Source: Candidatus Saccharicenans sp.
Lineage (GTDB): Bacteria; Acidobacteriota; Aminicenantia; Aminicenantales; Saccharicenantaceae
DNA: 64,000 nucleotides
Reading direction: 5' to 3'
NCBI GenBank assembly: GCA_030017715.1
Contig: JASEIU010000003.1
Span: 248,001 to 312,000, forward strand
Part shown: positions 17,799-27,361 of the stretch, in pieces
How positions within the stretch are numbered: the first letter of the stretch is position 1
Layout of the letters: the number at the start of each line of letters is the position of its first letter
Program-made: the position numbers and the translations under genes
Notes under the pieces: model-generated
Databases searched by the model: none
Told to the model about the DNA's origin: nothing
The model's input: only the letters and a program-made list of their open reading frames with translations

Positions 17799-19163
17799 TT
17801 ATTTTTTAACCTTCACAGCCGCCAGAGCTGTCAGGAAATCTTCCTTCAAACTGCCGCCGGAGAAGAAAACCACTCCGTCAGCGCCGAGCTTCCGGGCTAT
17901 CCTTATTTCTTCCAGCATTATTTCCGGTGTCGCCTGGTTGTGAGAGGTAACGATTCCGACACCGGGGCAGACCAAAACTTTTCTGGCCGACGCGGTCGAA
18001 GGAATTCCGGTTTTAATAGCCTGCGTGTCGCTGGCCCCTGTTCTGGTTAAAGCCGGGAGCGGACTCTGCCCGGCGCTGATATTCTGACTTCCGGCCGCCG
18101 GGCTGACTTTGTGCGGCGCTATGGCGGCAATGGCTGTCGGCCCGGAGCTCGCCTCCTTCTCTTCGGCCACAGCCACCGCCCGCCTTGTCAATTCTTCAAA
18201 CAATGCCAGGTCGTTGGTGTAGAGCATCGGATTAAGCATGTCGACCAGCCCTTTCCTTGCCCAGGCCGCCCAGTCCTGTCCTATTAAAACCCGGGCATTG
18301 TCGGCGTCAGGAAAGACCGCCGCGCTTATTCTAACCCGCCGACCCGTTTTCTCCAGCTCGGCCCGGAGTTCTTGCACAAACTTAGTAACCTGTTTCCGGT
18401 TCCATTCAAGCCAGACGTTCCAGTAAGGATTGCCTGAGTCACGGGCTTTGAGAGCGTTAAAATCAAGGCCGGTCTCCTCTCTGAACAGCTGGCGGGTGCG
18501 GCCATCATAGCTGAAATAGGGCTCGGTCGGCTCGCAGGGAAAGCGAATGTAATCAAGATGAATCCAGTCAACTCGGTACTTTTGGGCCAGCTCTAACATC
18601 AGGCTGATTTCATAGGCCCGAACCTCCGGCAGAGCCGGATTTACGCTGCGCACCATTTCCCGGCCCGGGCCGACCACCAGCCATTCCGGATGCTCCCTGA
18701 CTCTGCCCGGAAGAGCCCCTTCGGTAAAAACGCAGAACCAGGGATGAACTTCCATCTTTCGCTTCCGGGCCTCCTCCAGGAACAGGCCGAAGAAATCCCA
18801 GTTATAGGCCGGATCCTTTACCCCGAGGTCGCTTTCAAAATAGACGTGGCCGGATGTGCTCTTGACCATCATGAAAAGAGAATTAATCCCGGCCGCAGCA
18901 TAGGCGTCGAGAGTCTGCCGGATTTTCTCGGCAGCCGCTTCCTTCTCCCGGCCGAACTGACCGGGATGCAGCCAGACTCCGCAGACCCAGGGCGAAGGCG
19001 CCGCCAGGTCGACCTTCGGTTCTTTGATCGGCTTGAGTTTCTGACCGGCCGGATCGGCTGAAAGCAACCCGGCCCGAAGCCAGCCGCCGGCGGCCATAAC
19101 CGCCAGCAGCATCAAGCAAAGAATGTTTCTCATTTTAATCATAAATATTGAGATTCCGGACAC
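17799..19163 (-). CDS. Exported GHL10-type glycoside hydrolase-like protein
   Basis: The protein has a signal peptide (ILCLMLLAVMAAGGWLRAG) and a TIM-barrel of the glycosyl hydrolase-like 10 family (about residues 55-330): GVWLHPGQF, INSLFMMVKST, HPWFCVFTEG, the conserved VDWIHLDYIRFP and LNPMLYTND. Related proteins are thought to act on polysaccharides or peptidoglycan; substrate here unknown. A Ser/Ala/Pro-rich stretch of about 55 residues interrupts the barrel before the last strands (VLVCPGVGIVTSH, ADGVVFFSGGSL). I favour the GTG at 19163, since GGGAGG lies 5 bases upstream of it; the ORF track start two codons earlier overlaps that site. Internal ATGs at 19142 and 19133 are alternatives. 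Confidence 0.82.
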   Translation of the reverse strand: MSGISIFMIKMRNILCLMLLAVMAAGGWLRAGLLSADPAGQKLKPIKEPKVDLAAPSPWVCGVWLHPGQFGREKEAAAEKIRQTLDAYAAAGINSLFMMVKSTSGHVYFESDLGVKDPAYNWDFFGLFLEEARKRKMEVHPWFCVFTEGALPGRVREHPEWLVVGPGREMVRSVNPALPEVRAYEISLMLELAQKYRVDWIHLDYIRFPCEPTEPYFSYDGRTRQLFREETGLDFNALKARDSGNPYWNVWLEWNRKQVTKFVQELRAELEKTGRRVRISAAVFPDADNARVLIGQDWAAWARKGLVDMLNPMLYTNDLALFEELTRRAVAVAEEKEASSGPTAIAAIAPHKVSPAAGSQNISAGQSPLPALTRTGASDTQAIKTGIPSTASARKVLVCPGVGIVTSHNQATPEIMLEEIRIARKLGADGVVFFSGGSLKEDFLTALAAVKVKK

Positions 19164-19169
19164 GAGCAC

Positions 19170-19633
19170 CTCCCGGCAGCAATCAGGTCGCTTGCCTTTT
19201 ATATTATCCGATCTTTCCTCTTACTTAAAATAAAAATTGCCGCCCGCCTCCCGGAATCCGAAAACTCCCGGCACTCCTCCTTTTTTTAGTCCGCCGTAAG
19301 GTCAGGCCTCTTCCACCGTCTCCGCCCGACTTCCGGCCTGTTATTCAAATCTTCTTAAACGCCGCGAACGAGATTAAATGAGAATGTTAGCTATTTAGTT
19401 AACGAATGAAGGATTTATTGGAGGATCAATAAATTCAATGAACAGGTCGAATATAGAAATGGCCGCCGGAAATCAGGAAATATAGATTGCGTCCCCATTT
19501 ATTGGCAACCTTTTTCCCGCACAATGTGTATATACTTATGAATTTGGGCTGATGGCCTCGATCCCGGCCACAAATTTCACCCGGTTCTGGCTTCCAGACA
19601 CAAACCGGAAAAAACCCCAAGGAGTTGCTATAT
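19170..19633. other. Intergenic with one class B repeat
   Basis: No gene is seen; the minus-strand 61-codon ORF at 19435-19620 runs through the repeat and is rejected. The only structured element is a class B repeat at 19467-19497. AAGGAG at its right edge is the ribosome site of the next gene. Confidence 0.45.
19467..19497 (-). repeat. Class B repeat
   Basis: Reads GGGGACGCAATCTATATTT on the minus strand followed by CCTGATTTCC, matching the class B pattern at 38914 and 33962 with one change in the first block. It has no second GTGTCCCC arm. Confidence 0.65.
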
Positions 19634-22477
19634 ATGAAAATCGCAATCAGAATGCCTGAAGGCCTTCAAACCTCAGTTAACCTGCCCGGAACCGCAAATC
19701 GGGACCGCTTCTATCCTTCACAACAAGATAGCGAAAAAAAGCCGGGAATCCTTCCCCGGCCCGGGTCCGACAGACTTTTTCCTGTAACGGCCTTAATTTT
19801 AATGCTGCTTTTAGAGCTGCTATTTTCCATTCCTGTTAATTCCGCCGCTGCCGTTGGACAGGAGAAAACAGCGCCTCCCTCCGGCCAGGAGGCCGGCCCC
19901 CAGCAAAAAAGGGTGGCCCTGGCCAACCGCCTGAACACGCAGGCTCCTTCAATCGACGGAAAACTCAACGACCCGGCCTGGCAACCGGGCGAGTGGCACT
20001 CCGACTTTGTGCAGTTCCATCCCTACGAAGGTCAGATGCCGGCCGAACAAACCGCCTTCAAGATTCTTTACGATGACAGCCACCTCTATATTGCCATCCG
20101 CTGTTATGACTCAAAACCTGAGACCATCGAGCGCCGCCTGAGCCGCCGCGACACCACTTCCGGCGATTACGTGATGATTTTCCTCGACAGCCTCTACGAC
20201 CGCCGCACCAGCTTCTGTTTTGCGGTCAATGCCGCCGGAGTGAAAGCGGACCAGATTCTTCCCAATGACAACTTTGACGAGAATACGGTCGACCTCTCCT
20301 GGGACCCAATCTGGGAAGCGAAAACGGCGATCGACGATCAAGGCTGGACAGCGGAGATGAAAATTCCATTCTCCCAGCTGCGCTTCAGCACCAGAGGCGA
20401 GCAGGTCTGGGGGCTTGAAGTCTGGCGGGAACTTTTTCGAAACGCCGAGATTTCTCTGTGGCAGCCGATTCCGAAGAACGCCCCGGGCTGGACCAGTCAG
20501 TTCGGCAGGCTGCGCGGGATGACCGATCTTAAACCGCCACGACAGATTGAAATAATGCCCTATACCGTGGGGCGGCTGCGATCCTATCCGGCCGAGCCCG
20601 GAAATCCATTCCTCACAGGCCGCGAGAAGAACCTTCTGGGCGGTCTGGACGGCAAAATCGGGTTGACCCACGACCTGACGCTAATTTTCACCCTCAATCC
20701 CGATTTCGGCCAGGTTGAAGCCGACCCGTCGGAGATCAACCTGACCGCCTACGAAACCTATTTCGAAGAAAAGAGGCCTTTCTTTGTGGAAGGCCAGAAC
20801 ATAACCAACTATCGAATCACCGGCGGCGACGGCGACTTTTCTTATGACAACCTTTTCTACAGCCGGCGCATCGGCCGGGCCCCGCAAATATATCCCGATA
20901 GCGCCGGATTCTGGAGCCTTCCGGCCTCGACCACCATTCTCGGAGCCTTCAAGCTCTCCGGGAAAACAAAAAGCGGCTGGTCGATCGGGGCCATGGAAGC
21001 TCTGACTTCAAGAGAATCAGCCTCCACTTACGACCCGGACACCGGGGTCTTCGGGAGCCAAATCGCCGAGCCTTTGACGAATTACTCCGCCTTCCGGCTG
21101 TCGAAAGATTACCGGCAGGGAGCCACCGTGGTCGGGGCAATGTTCACGGCCGTCAACCGGAACCTGAAGGGGTCGGCCGAAAGCCTGCTGCACCGTTCGG
21201 CTTACAGCGGAGGCTTTGACCTTTACCACAGCTGGAAGGACCGCCAGTATTATTTTTCGATGAAGCTGGTGGGAAGCGGCGTTTTCGGCAGCCAGGAAGC
21301 TCTGCAGCGGACCCAGATGTCGTCTGCTCATTATTTTCAGCGCCCGGACGCCGATTACCTGACCTTTGATCCGACACGCCGCTCTCTCTACGGGCACGGC
21401 GGTTCGGTAGATTTCGGGCGGGTGGGCGGCTCGCGGCTGATGTTTTCAACCGGGGTCACCTGGAGGTCACCGGGTCTGGAGCTCAACGACATTGGTTATC
21501 TCAGGTATGGCGACGTGGCCATGCAGTACCTGTGGCTGGGGTACAGATTCTACAAGCCGTTCAGCATCTTCCGCAACCTGAATATCAATTTAAACCAGTG
21601 GATGGGCTGGAATTTCGGCGGAGAAAGAACCTTTGCCGGCGGCAACGTCAACGCCTGGATGCAGTTCAAGAATTACTGGAGCCTGAGCTTCGGGATAAAC
21701 CGGCAGTTTCCGGGCCTGTCGCAGGGTGCCCTGCGCGGCGGGCCGCTGTTAAGGGTCGCCCCGGCTTTCAACATCTGGAGTTTCATTCAGACAGACAACC
21801 GCAAAAAACTGCGCCTGGGCGTCCAGACACAATGGAGACGGGCAGATAACGACGATAATTTGATTTTAAACCTCGGCCCGCAGATTACCTACGTGCCGAT
21901 GCCGGCCTTCAATCTTTCCTTGAGGCCGTCTTATTCCTTCATGAGGAGCGAGCTGCAATACGTGGGCACGGTCGATTACGACGGAGAGCCAAGATATCTG
22001 GTGGGCAAAATTGAGCAGAAGACCGTGTCGATGGTCGTCCGCCTGAACCTCAGTCTGACACCGGATCTGAGCTTTCAGTTCTACGGCATGCCGTTCATCT
22101 CGGCCGGAAAATACGGCCGGTTCAAGATGATTACCAATCCCCGGGCGCGTGAGTGGTCCGACCGTTATCATCTGTTCGCTGAAAACCAAATCGCCTATGA
22201 GGCCGGGGCGGGGGTTTACCGGGTGGATGAAAACGGCGACGGCCTGATTGATTATTCTTTTGCCAATCCGGATTTTAATTTCCGGCAGTTCCGGTCGAAC
22301 CTGGTTCTGCGCTGGGAATACCGGCCGGGCTGCACGCTGTTTCTGGTCTGGTCGCAGGGTCGTACCGATTACGGCTACAGCGGGATGATGGATTTTGAAA
22401 ATGACCTGAGTTCGCTGTTCGGCGCCAAGCCCGATAACGTCTTTCTGATCAAGCTCTCTTACAACTTCGACCTGTAA
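19634..22477 (+). CDS. CBM9-like / DUF5916 outer-membrane protein 2
   Basis: A paralog of the protein at 3262-5988, about 947 residues. It has a membrane-export segment (ALILMLLLELLFSIPVNSAAA), the CBM9-like domain (about residues 95-270: YDDSHLYIAIRCYDSKPE, GWTAEMKIPFSQLRF) and the long barrel-like DUF5916 region sharing DFGQVEADPSEINLTAYETYFEEKRPFFVEG and the ending FLIKLSYNFDL. The two genes are 14 kb apart and on opposite strands, so not a recent tandem copy. AAGGAG lies 10 bases before the ATG at 19634; the ORF track extends three codons to a TTG. The first 55 residues before the export segment are longer than usual, so the start may lie further in. Confidence 0.86.
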   Translation: MKIAIRMPEGLQTSVNLPGTANRDRFYPSQQDSEKKPGILPRPGSDRLFPVTALILMLLLELLFSIPVNSAAAVGQEKTAPPSGQEAGPQQKRVALANRLNTQAPSIDGKLNDPAWQPGEWHSDFVQFHPYEGQMPAEQTAFKILYDDSHLYIAIRCYDSKPETIERRLSRRDTTSGDYVMIFLDSLYDRRTSFCFAVNAAGVKADQILPNDNFDENTVDLSWDPIWEAKTAIDDQGWTAEMKIPFSQLRFSTRGEQVWGLEVWRELFRNAEISLWQPIPKNAPGWTSQFGRLRGMTDLKPPRQIEIMPYTVGRLRSYPAEPGNPFLTGREKNLLGGLDGKIGLTHDLTLIFTLNPDFGQVEADPSEINLTAYETYFEEKRPFFVEGQNITNYRITGGDGDFSYDNLFYSRRIGRAPQIYPDSAGFWSLPASTTILGAFKLSGKTKSGWSIGAMEALTSRESASTYDPDTGVFGSQIAEPLTNYSAFRLSKDYRQGATVVGAMFTAVNRNLKGSAESLLHRSAYSGGFDLYHSWKDRQYYFSMKLVGSGVFGSQEALQRTQMSSAHYFQRPDADYLTFDPTRRSLYGHGGSVDFGRVGGSRLMFSTGVTWRSPGLELNDIGYLRYGDVAMQYLWLGYRFYKPFSIFRNLNINLNQWMGWNFGGERTFAGGNVNAWMQFKNYWSLSFGINRQFPGLSQGALRGGPLLRVAPAFNIWSFIQTDNRKKLRLGVQTQWRRADNDDNLILNLGPQITYVPMPAFNLSLRPSYSFMRSELQYVGTVDYDGEPRYLVGKIEQKTVSMVVRLNLSLTPDLSFQFYGMPFISAGKYGRFKMITNPRAREWSDRYHLFAENQIAYEAGAGVYRVDENGDGLIDYSFANPDFNFRQFRSNLVLRWEYRPGCTLFLVWSQGRTDYGYSGMMDFENDLSSLFGAKPDNVFLIKLSYNFDL

Positions 22478-22691
22478 ACCGGGGACACAGTAAAGTGATT
22501 GCCGGCCAGCCACTCGAATTTGCGTATCGCCCTCACCAGGGGAGGGTATGGTTCTTCCCTGTCAATATTTGCCCGGTTGTTGAAACCGGGATGATGTTCT
22601 ATGACCGAAATGGTTGCCTTCCCGCCGCCGACCTGATTTCAGGTTGATGTCCGGAAAGGATAGTGATATGTTTACCCCGAAAGGAGCATTC

Positions 22692-23138
22692 ATGACCAAA
22701 AGGATTTTACTGGTGACACTGATGGCAGTAATGCTGGTTTTTTCTTCAACCGCGAAAGCTCAACCGACAGGAGATGAAGAAGCCATCAAGGCTCTGATCC
22801 AGAGCGCTTATGTGGATGGCCTGCAGAACCTGGGCGACCTGGAAAAAACCCGGGCCGGGTTCCACCCGGACTTCGTGCTGCTGGGCCTGAGAGACGGCCA
22901 GTTAACCCGGCTTCCGATCGCCGACTGGATCGCCTCGACTGAAAAGAGAAAAGCCCAGGGTCAGAAGCCGCCGGTAACCACCTGCAAATTTCTGCAGGTT
23001 GACATCACCGGCGAGGCGGCCATGGTAAAGCTCGAACTCCACCGGGAAGGACAGCGCATTTTTACCGATTATCTCACGCTGTATAAATTTCCTGACGGCT
23101 GGAAAATCGTCAGCAAGATTTATTACAGGCATTCCTGA
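22692..23138 (+). CDS. Secreted NTF2-like (putative lumazine-binding) protein
   Basis: The 148-residue protein starts with a signal peptide (RILLVTLMAVMLVFSSTAKAQ) followed by an NTF2-like cone domain: EEAIKALIQSAYVDGLQN, FHPDFVLLG, then strands ending YLTLYKFPDGWKIVSKIYYRHS. This is the pattern of the 'putative lumazine-binding' family, which despite its name has no proven ligand. AAGGAG lies 6 bases before the chosen ATG at 22692; the ORF track adds 26 upstream codons without support. It stands alone downstream of the second DUF5916 gene. Confidence 0.78.
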   Translation: MTKRILLVTLMAVMLVFSSTAKAQPTGDEEAIKALIQSAYVDGLQNLGDLEKTRAGFHPDFVLLGLRDGQLTRLPIADWIASTEKRKAQGQKPPVTTCKFLQVDITGEAAMVKLELHREGQRIFTDYLTLYKFPDGWKIVSKIYYRHS

Positions 23139-23540
23139 TTTATTACAACCAAGAATGCTTAGATCAGCCGGGCCGGAAACCGGCGGCGCTCGAGTCTGTT
23201 ACCGACTTTGGGCCCCGGGTACAATTGCGATTTCTTAACCGAATCACAATAAAAAGCGAAAAGACCGGAAGCCCGGCCTGGCTTCGAATAAGTTCTGCTT
23301 ATTAAGCCAAAGGCTGAACCATTCAGATAAAATTTCTGGTGGCTGAAATTAGTTCTGCCGGTTGTCAGGCGCTAAGTGTGGGAAAGCATCCCCTTAAATT
23401 AAATTTACTATCAGCCCTGGAAAAACTGGAAATAATGAAGAGGTCCCGAATTTTGTGTCCCCGATTTCTCCGTTCATTGCTTTTTATGCCGGAAATCAGG
23501 AAACATATATTGTGTCCCCGCTTTTTGTGTCCCCGGTTTT
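23139..23540. other. Intergenic with clustered class B-type half repeats
   Basis: No gene is seen in this 402-base gap. From about 23450 to 23535 there are three copies of the block TTGTGTCCCCG (near 23453, 23510 and 23525), one preceded by ggaaatcaggaaacatata as in class B repeats. They lie directly downstream of mnmA. The rest shows nothing. Confidence 0.5.
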
Positions 23541-24914
23541 TTAGCGGATGAAGCCAGCACCCAGCACTGTCTCGCCGTCATAAAACACGGCCACCTGGCC
23601 GGGAGTCACTGCTTTGTACGGGGTGAGCAGAACGACGCGGGCCGTCAGGGGGATCAGCCTGGCGCTATAATCGCTGACCGCCAAATCTGCCCTAAACCTT
23701 TTGCCCGGAGTTCTGGTTTCTTGTGTTTTCTCTTCTGATACTTTGGCATCGTCAGGCGGCCCGGGTTTCTGACCTTCCCTGCCAGCAGACTTGCTCCTGT
23801 CATAGGGTGCGGCACCCAGGACTCTTTTTTCTCCCTGTTCCGGCTCCGCCTCATTGACTTTATCAGCCACTTTGCCCTCAACTGAAATATCTTCCCTGCC
23901 TGCAGTTGAGTCTTTACCAATCTCTATTTCTTGGATGGCTGCTCTTTCCGGGAATTCGGGATTGAGCCTGCAGGCCAGCTCCGGCGATTTATACCTGACT
24001 TTGACCGTGGCCTCTATTTCTTCGCCGGCGGCCGGAATCCGGGCCATCCAGTTGAGGCCGTCAACGAAAAAGACGCTCGTCATCAGGTCCTTCTCCGAGC
24101 CAATATAGACGGTGTTGGTCGCAGCCTCAATCTTTACCACATAAAGACGGCCGCCGCTGGCAATGCCCAGGCCGCGTCTCTGTCCGACGGTGTAGTTTTC
24201 TATGCCTTCATGCTCACCGAGCACCCGACCGCCCAGATCTTTGATCGGACCCGGCTTCCCTTTCGGCAGCAGCTCTCGATAATCCCCGGCGTAAAAATCC
24301 TGGCTTTCTTCCTTGTCGCTGACGGGAAGATGATGCTCGCGGGCAATCCGGCGCACTTCGGATTTTCGGAGCTCGCCCAGCGGAAAAAGGCTCCGGCTGA
24401 GCTGCTCCTGGGAAAGAAGCCCCAGAAAATAGGACTGGTCCTTGGCTGCGTCCCTGGCTTTCAGCAGCAGCCAGCGCCCGCTTTTCTCATCATAAGCTAC
24501 CCGGGCATAGTGACCGGTGGCAAAATAATCGTATTCCAGCCCGAGTTTCCGGCAGCCTTCGAGCAGCAGACCAAACTTTATCTCGGCGTTGCATTTGACG
24601 CAGGGATTGGGGGTACGGCCGCGGGTGTATTCATCACGGAAGTAGTTGAGGATGCGTTCCTCATACTCCCGCCGCAGGTCGACCGTCCGGAATTCCAGGC
24701 CCAGATGCCGGGCTACCTTTTCCACATCCTCAATCTCGGCCGCCTCGTCTTCGCCGTAGCAGGCGAGTTTGCGGACGGCAGGAGCCAGACCGTCGGGCGT
24801 AATTTGCATGGTAACGCCAACCACTTCATACCCGGCCTGTTTGAGCAGAAGGGCGGCCACCGAGGAGTCCACCCCGCCGCTCATCCCGACCAGCACTCTT
24901 TTCTTACCGTCCAT
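23541..24914 (-). CDS. mnmA: tRNA 2-thiouridine(34) synthase MnmA, with insertion
   Basis: MnmA adds sulfur to U34 of Lys, Glu and Gln tRNAs, using ATP and persulfide from a sulfur relay. The PP-loop motif MSGGVDSSVAA lies near the N-terminus, followed by the tRNA-recognition and thiolase domains (NPCVKCNAEIKFG, ATGHYARVAY, YTVGQRRGLGIASGG) and the C-terminal beta domain ending GQVAVFYDGETVLGAGFI. About 457 residues is 90 longer than usual: a polar stretch at about 333-402 (KDSTAGRED ... QETRTPGK) splits the last domain. The second catalytic cysteine normally in SQ-D/E-ICF is not visible; here the segment reads ESQDFYAGDY, while the first site has CVKC. Start at 24914 fits the family; the ORF start 12 codons upstream lies in a class B repeat. 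A TATAAT box 8 bases upstream suggests a very short leader. Confidence 0.9.
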   Translation of the reverse strand: MDGKKRVLVGMSGGVDSSVAALLLKQAGYEVVGVTMQITPDGLAPAVRKLACYGEDEAAEIEDVEKVARHLGLEFRTVDLRREYEERILNYFRDEYTRGRTPNPCVKCNAEIKFGLLLEGCRKLGLEYDYFATGHYARVAYDEKSGRWLLLKARDAAKDQSYFLGLLSQEQLSRSLFPLGELRKSEVRRIAREHHLPVSDKEESQDFYAGDYRELLPKGKPGPIKDLGGRVLGEHEGIENYTVGQRRGLGIASGGRLYVVKIEAATNTVYIGSEKDLMTSVFFVDGLNWMARIPAAGEEIEATVKVRYKSPELACRLNPEFPERAAIQEIEIGKDSTAGREDISVEGKVADKVNEAEPEQGEKRVLGAAPYDRSKSAGREGQKPGPPDDAKVSEEKTQETRTPGKRFRADLAVSDYSARLIPLTARVVLLTPYKAVTPGQVAVFYDGETVLGAGFIR

Positions 24915-25386
24915 CCCCTGTATTATAGCATTAGAAAAATGGAGACACATTCTATATTCTTTGATTTTTATTCTCCCTTTGTAGTCCTATAACGGGCGAG
25001 ACCGCAGGAGGCAATTCTATTTCATCATTTTTTTACCCGAAAAACCTAAATCCCGTCGATAACCCCGATAACACCTGATTCTTATATCGCTCGCTTTTCC
25101 TCGAGCCAAAGGGGACATCTTACACTGTCTCTTTTTTACCTGGATTCCCCGACATCCCCGAACGAAAGCCCTTGATACTGCTGCCCGCTTCTGGTAGCCT
25201 ATAGGTGTTACGTTTCAATCATTCGTAACACTCTCTTTCTGTCCTAAAAAGTGGATAACAGGACATTGAGCCGCTATGGTGAGGTATCGCTATCAAGAAC
25301 CAGACCACGGTGTCTGGTTGATATTACACCTTGGCCTTAGGCCAAATTAATTTTCAAACCCGATCAGAGCTTTAAGGACAACAATT
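24915..25386. other. Intergenic with repeats and a hairpin
   Basis: A divergent gap of 472 bases. It holds a class B repeat (24941-24965), a degenerate class A palindrome (25111-25131, arms GGGGACA and TGTCTC) and a hairpin at 25298-25319. No gene or tRNA was found. Confidence 0.5.
25298..25319. other. Hairpin upstream of methyltransferase gene
   Basis: Eight-base arms AACCAGAC and GTCTGGTT surround loop CACGGT, 67 bases before the methyltransferase ATG. No T-run follows, so it is not a typical terminator; it could be an operator or leader structure. Confidence 0.4.
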
Positions 25387-26856
25387 ATGAGCGCCGCAGA
25401 TTGCCGAAACCCAAACGAACAGCCTAATGCTCATCCCGGCCAGCTCACTCGAAAAACGGCGGCCGCTTACTGGGATGAACAGATGCTCGCCTGGCAGGAG
25501 GGTCAGGCAAGGACCGGCCGCCGGCAGCATCCAGACTGGGAGATGGAGGAGGCCGCCCGACGTTACTGGGAAATGGTCTGGCGTTACCAGCCAGAGCGCC
25601 TTGAGTATCTTCTATCCCGGCTGCACCCAGTCGCCGGCAAAAGAATTCTGGATATCGGCTCCGGGCCGGGAGTCCTGGCCATTCCCCTGGCCGAAGCCGG
25701 GGCGGCAGTCACGGCTGTCGAACCATCGCCTGCCATGTTGAAGGTCTTAAAAGAGATGGCTGCTCGAAGAAAATCCCCCGAAATCGAATGCCTCTGCCGG
25801 CGCTGGGAAGAACTGGATCCGGACAGAGACCTTAAACTAAACCAGCCTTTTGATATTGTGATAGCTTCGCTTTCGCTGCTGATGGTCGGAATCAGGCACT
25901 GCCTGCTGAAAATGAAAAGGGTCTGCTCCCCCGGCGGTCAAATTTTCCTGCTCTGGCCCAGCAGCCAGAACCACTGGACAAAAGAACTTAAAATACTTTT
26001 CCCCAAGCTTTATGGCCTTGACTATGTTCCGAAGCCGGATGCTGAGCTACTCCTGCGGGTGATCAAGGAAGTGCAGGCCGAACTGGTAGCGGGGATAGAA
26101 GAAAGGCGGATGGCGGCCCACACTGAGCCCTCGACTTATTTAAGCCGGCACTCCGGCGGGCCGGATGTAAAGGCTGGCTCAAAAATCAACCTCAATCCCT
26201 CAACAACCATCAAAAGGGATTGGTTCGGGGCTGAACTCGGCCGGCACCTGAAAATAAAAGACAAAGCTACCGGCCAGCATCGAATCAGAGAAAAATTTTT
26301 TAAATCGGAGGGATCAGAGATTGAGTCCCCGATAAATTCTGACCGAGAAGTTTCAGAAGAAGTCTCGGCTGAAGCGAGTAGCGGCCAGAATCATCCTGAA
26401 GAATATAAAATCTCCAGACAGCCAGGGGGAACTCAGGAATCAGTCCCGAGCGATGAGTGGCTTCAGCTTTCTCCCCCAAACCGGGCTTTGCAAAAGGTTC
26501 TCAGCGTATTTCCCGGCTCTGTCTTTCAAGAGTGCGAGCTTAACCGCGGATTCATTTCTTGTGGCCCGGGCTACCCGGCCTCACCGAGGCCGGGAGATCA
26601 GCTTCTGGCGATAGGACCTGCCGGCAGTCTATCTGATCTTCCGTCCATAGCGACCGAAAAGATGGAATTCATCTATCGGGAGTCATTCAGCTCCGAAGCA
26701 GAGGAGCTGGCTCATTTCCAGGCTTATTTCGGAGTCGACCCGGATGACCAAAGGCGGACGGCAATTCTGAGAGAATTTTTGAAGCGCAATCTCACCTACC
26801 ATGATCAGGACCTGATGCTTGAACATCCCTTGCCGACTCTTCTAATCCGCTGGTAA
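25387..26856 (+). CDS. Class I SAM-dependent methyltransferase with long insertion
   Basis: The 489-residue protein has a Rossmann-type methyltransferase domain at about residues 55-215: the SAM loop ILDIGSGPGVLAIPLA, acidic VTAVEPS, and FDIVIASLSLLMVG. From about 235 to 360 runs a polar, low-complexity stretch (many Ser, Glu, Lys, Gly), after which the sequence becomes ordered again (AEELAHFQAYFGVDPDDQRRTAIL, LEHPLPTLLIRW) like the end of the family. Substrate is unknown. It ends 90 bases before nikR on the same strand; homologs near nickel genes exist but the link here is only positional. AAGGA precedes the ATG. Confidence 0.8.
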   Translation: MSAADCRNPNEQPNAHPGQLTRKTAAAYWDEQMLAWQEGQARTGRRQHPDWEMEEAARRYWEMVWRYQPERLEYLLSRLHPVAGKRILDIGSGPGVLAIPLAEAGAAVTAVEPSPAMLKVLKEMAARRKSPEIECLCRRWEELDPDRDLKLNQPFDIVIASLSLLMVGIRHCLLKMKRVCSPGGQIFLLWPSSQNHWTKELKILFPKLYGLDYVPKPDAELLLRVIKEVQAELVAGIEERRMAAHTEPSTYLSRHSGGPDVKAGSKINLNPSTTIKRDWFGAELGRHLKIKDKATGQHRIREKFFKSEGSEIESPINSDREVSEEVSAEASSGQNHPEEYKISRQPGGTQESVPSDEWLQLSPPNRALQKVLSVFPGSVFQECELNRGFISCGPGYPASPRPGDQLLAIGPAGSLSDLPSIATEKMEFIYRESFSSEAEELAHFQAYFGVDPDDQRRTAILREFLKRNLTYHDQDLMLEHPLPTLLIRW

Positions 26857-26946
26857 AACAAGGCGCCAATACCATCTCTTCTGCCTCTACTTCTTACCCC
26901 GGACATTATATTTGACACCAGGAGTGCATTTTCTTAAGCTCATGGT

Positions 26947-27354
26947 ATGGAAAGAACTATTCGTTTTAGCATTTCTCTGGAAATCGAGCTTTCCCGGAAA
27001 TTTGCCCGCTGGTTGAAAAAAAACGGCTACGACAACCGTTCGGAAGCTATCAGGGACCTAATCCGGAACAAACTGGTTGAGGAAGAATGGAAGGACGAAC
27101 AGACAGAAGTGGCGGCCATTCTCACCTTGGTCTATAACCACGAGAGCCGCGAATTGCCACAGGCTCTGACCAACATTCAGCATCGGCACAACGATCTGAT
27201 TTTAAGCTCAACTCACGTCCATCTTGACAAACACAACTGTCTCGAAGCCATCATAATGAAGGGCAGAGCCGGACTGATCAAGAATGCAGCTAATGAATTG
27301 CTAAGCCTCCGCCGGGTAAAACACGGCCGACTCATAATGACCACGACCGGCTAG
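26947..27354 (+). CDS. nikR: Nickel-responsive regulator NikR
   Basis: The 135-residue protein matches NikR in length and plan: an N-terminal ribbon-helix-helix DNA-binding domain (RFSISLEIELSRKFARWL ... RSEAIRDLIR) and a C-terminal ACT-like domain. The nickel ligands are all present at the expected spacing: H79, H90, H92 and C98, equivalent to H76, H87, H89 and C95 of E. coli NikR. In the nickel-bound state it normally represses nickel uptake or activates storage genes. No nickel transporter is in the window, so its targets lie elsewhere. TTGACA at 26912-26917 could be a -35 box, which would put the transcript start very near the ATG; no good ribosome site is seen. Confidence 0.95.
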   Translation: MERTIRFSISLEIELSRKFARWLKKNGYDNRSEAIRDLIRNKLVEEEWKDEQTEVAAILTLVYNHESRELPQALTNIQHRHNDLILSSTHVHLDKHNCLEAIIMKGRAGLIKNAANELLSLRRVKHGRLIMTTTG

Positions 27355-27361
27355 TTAAACA

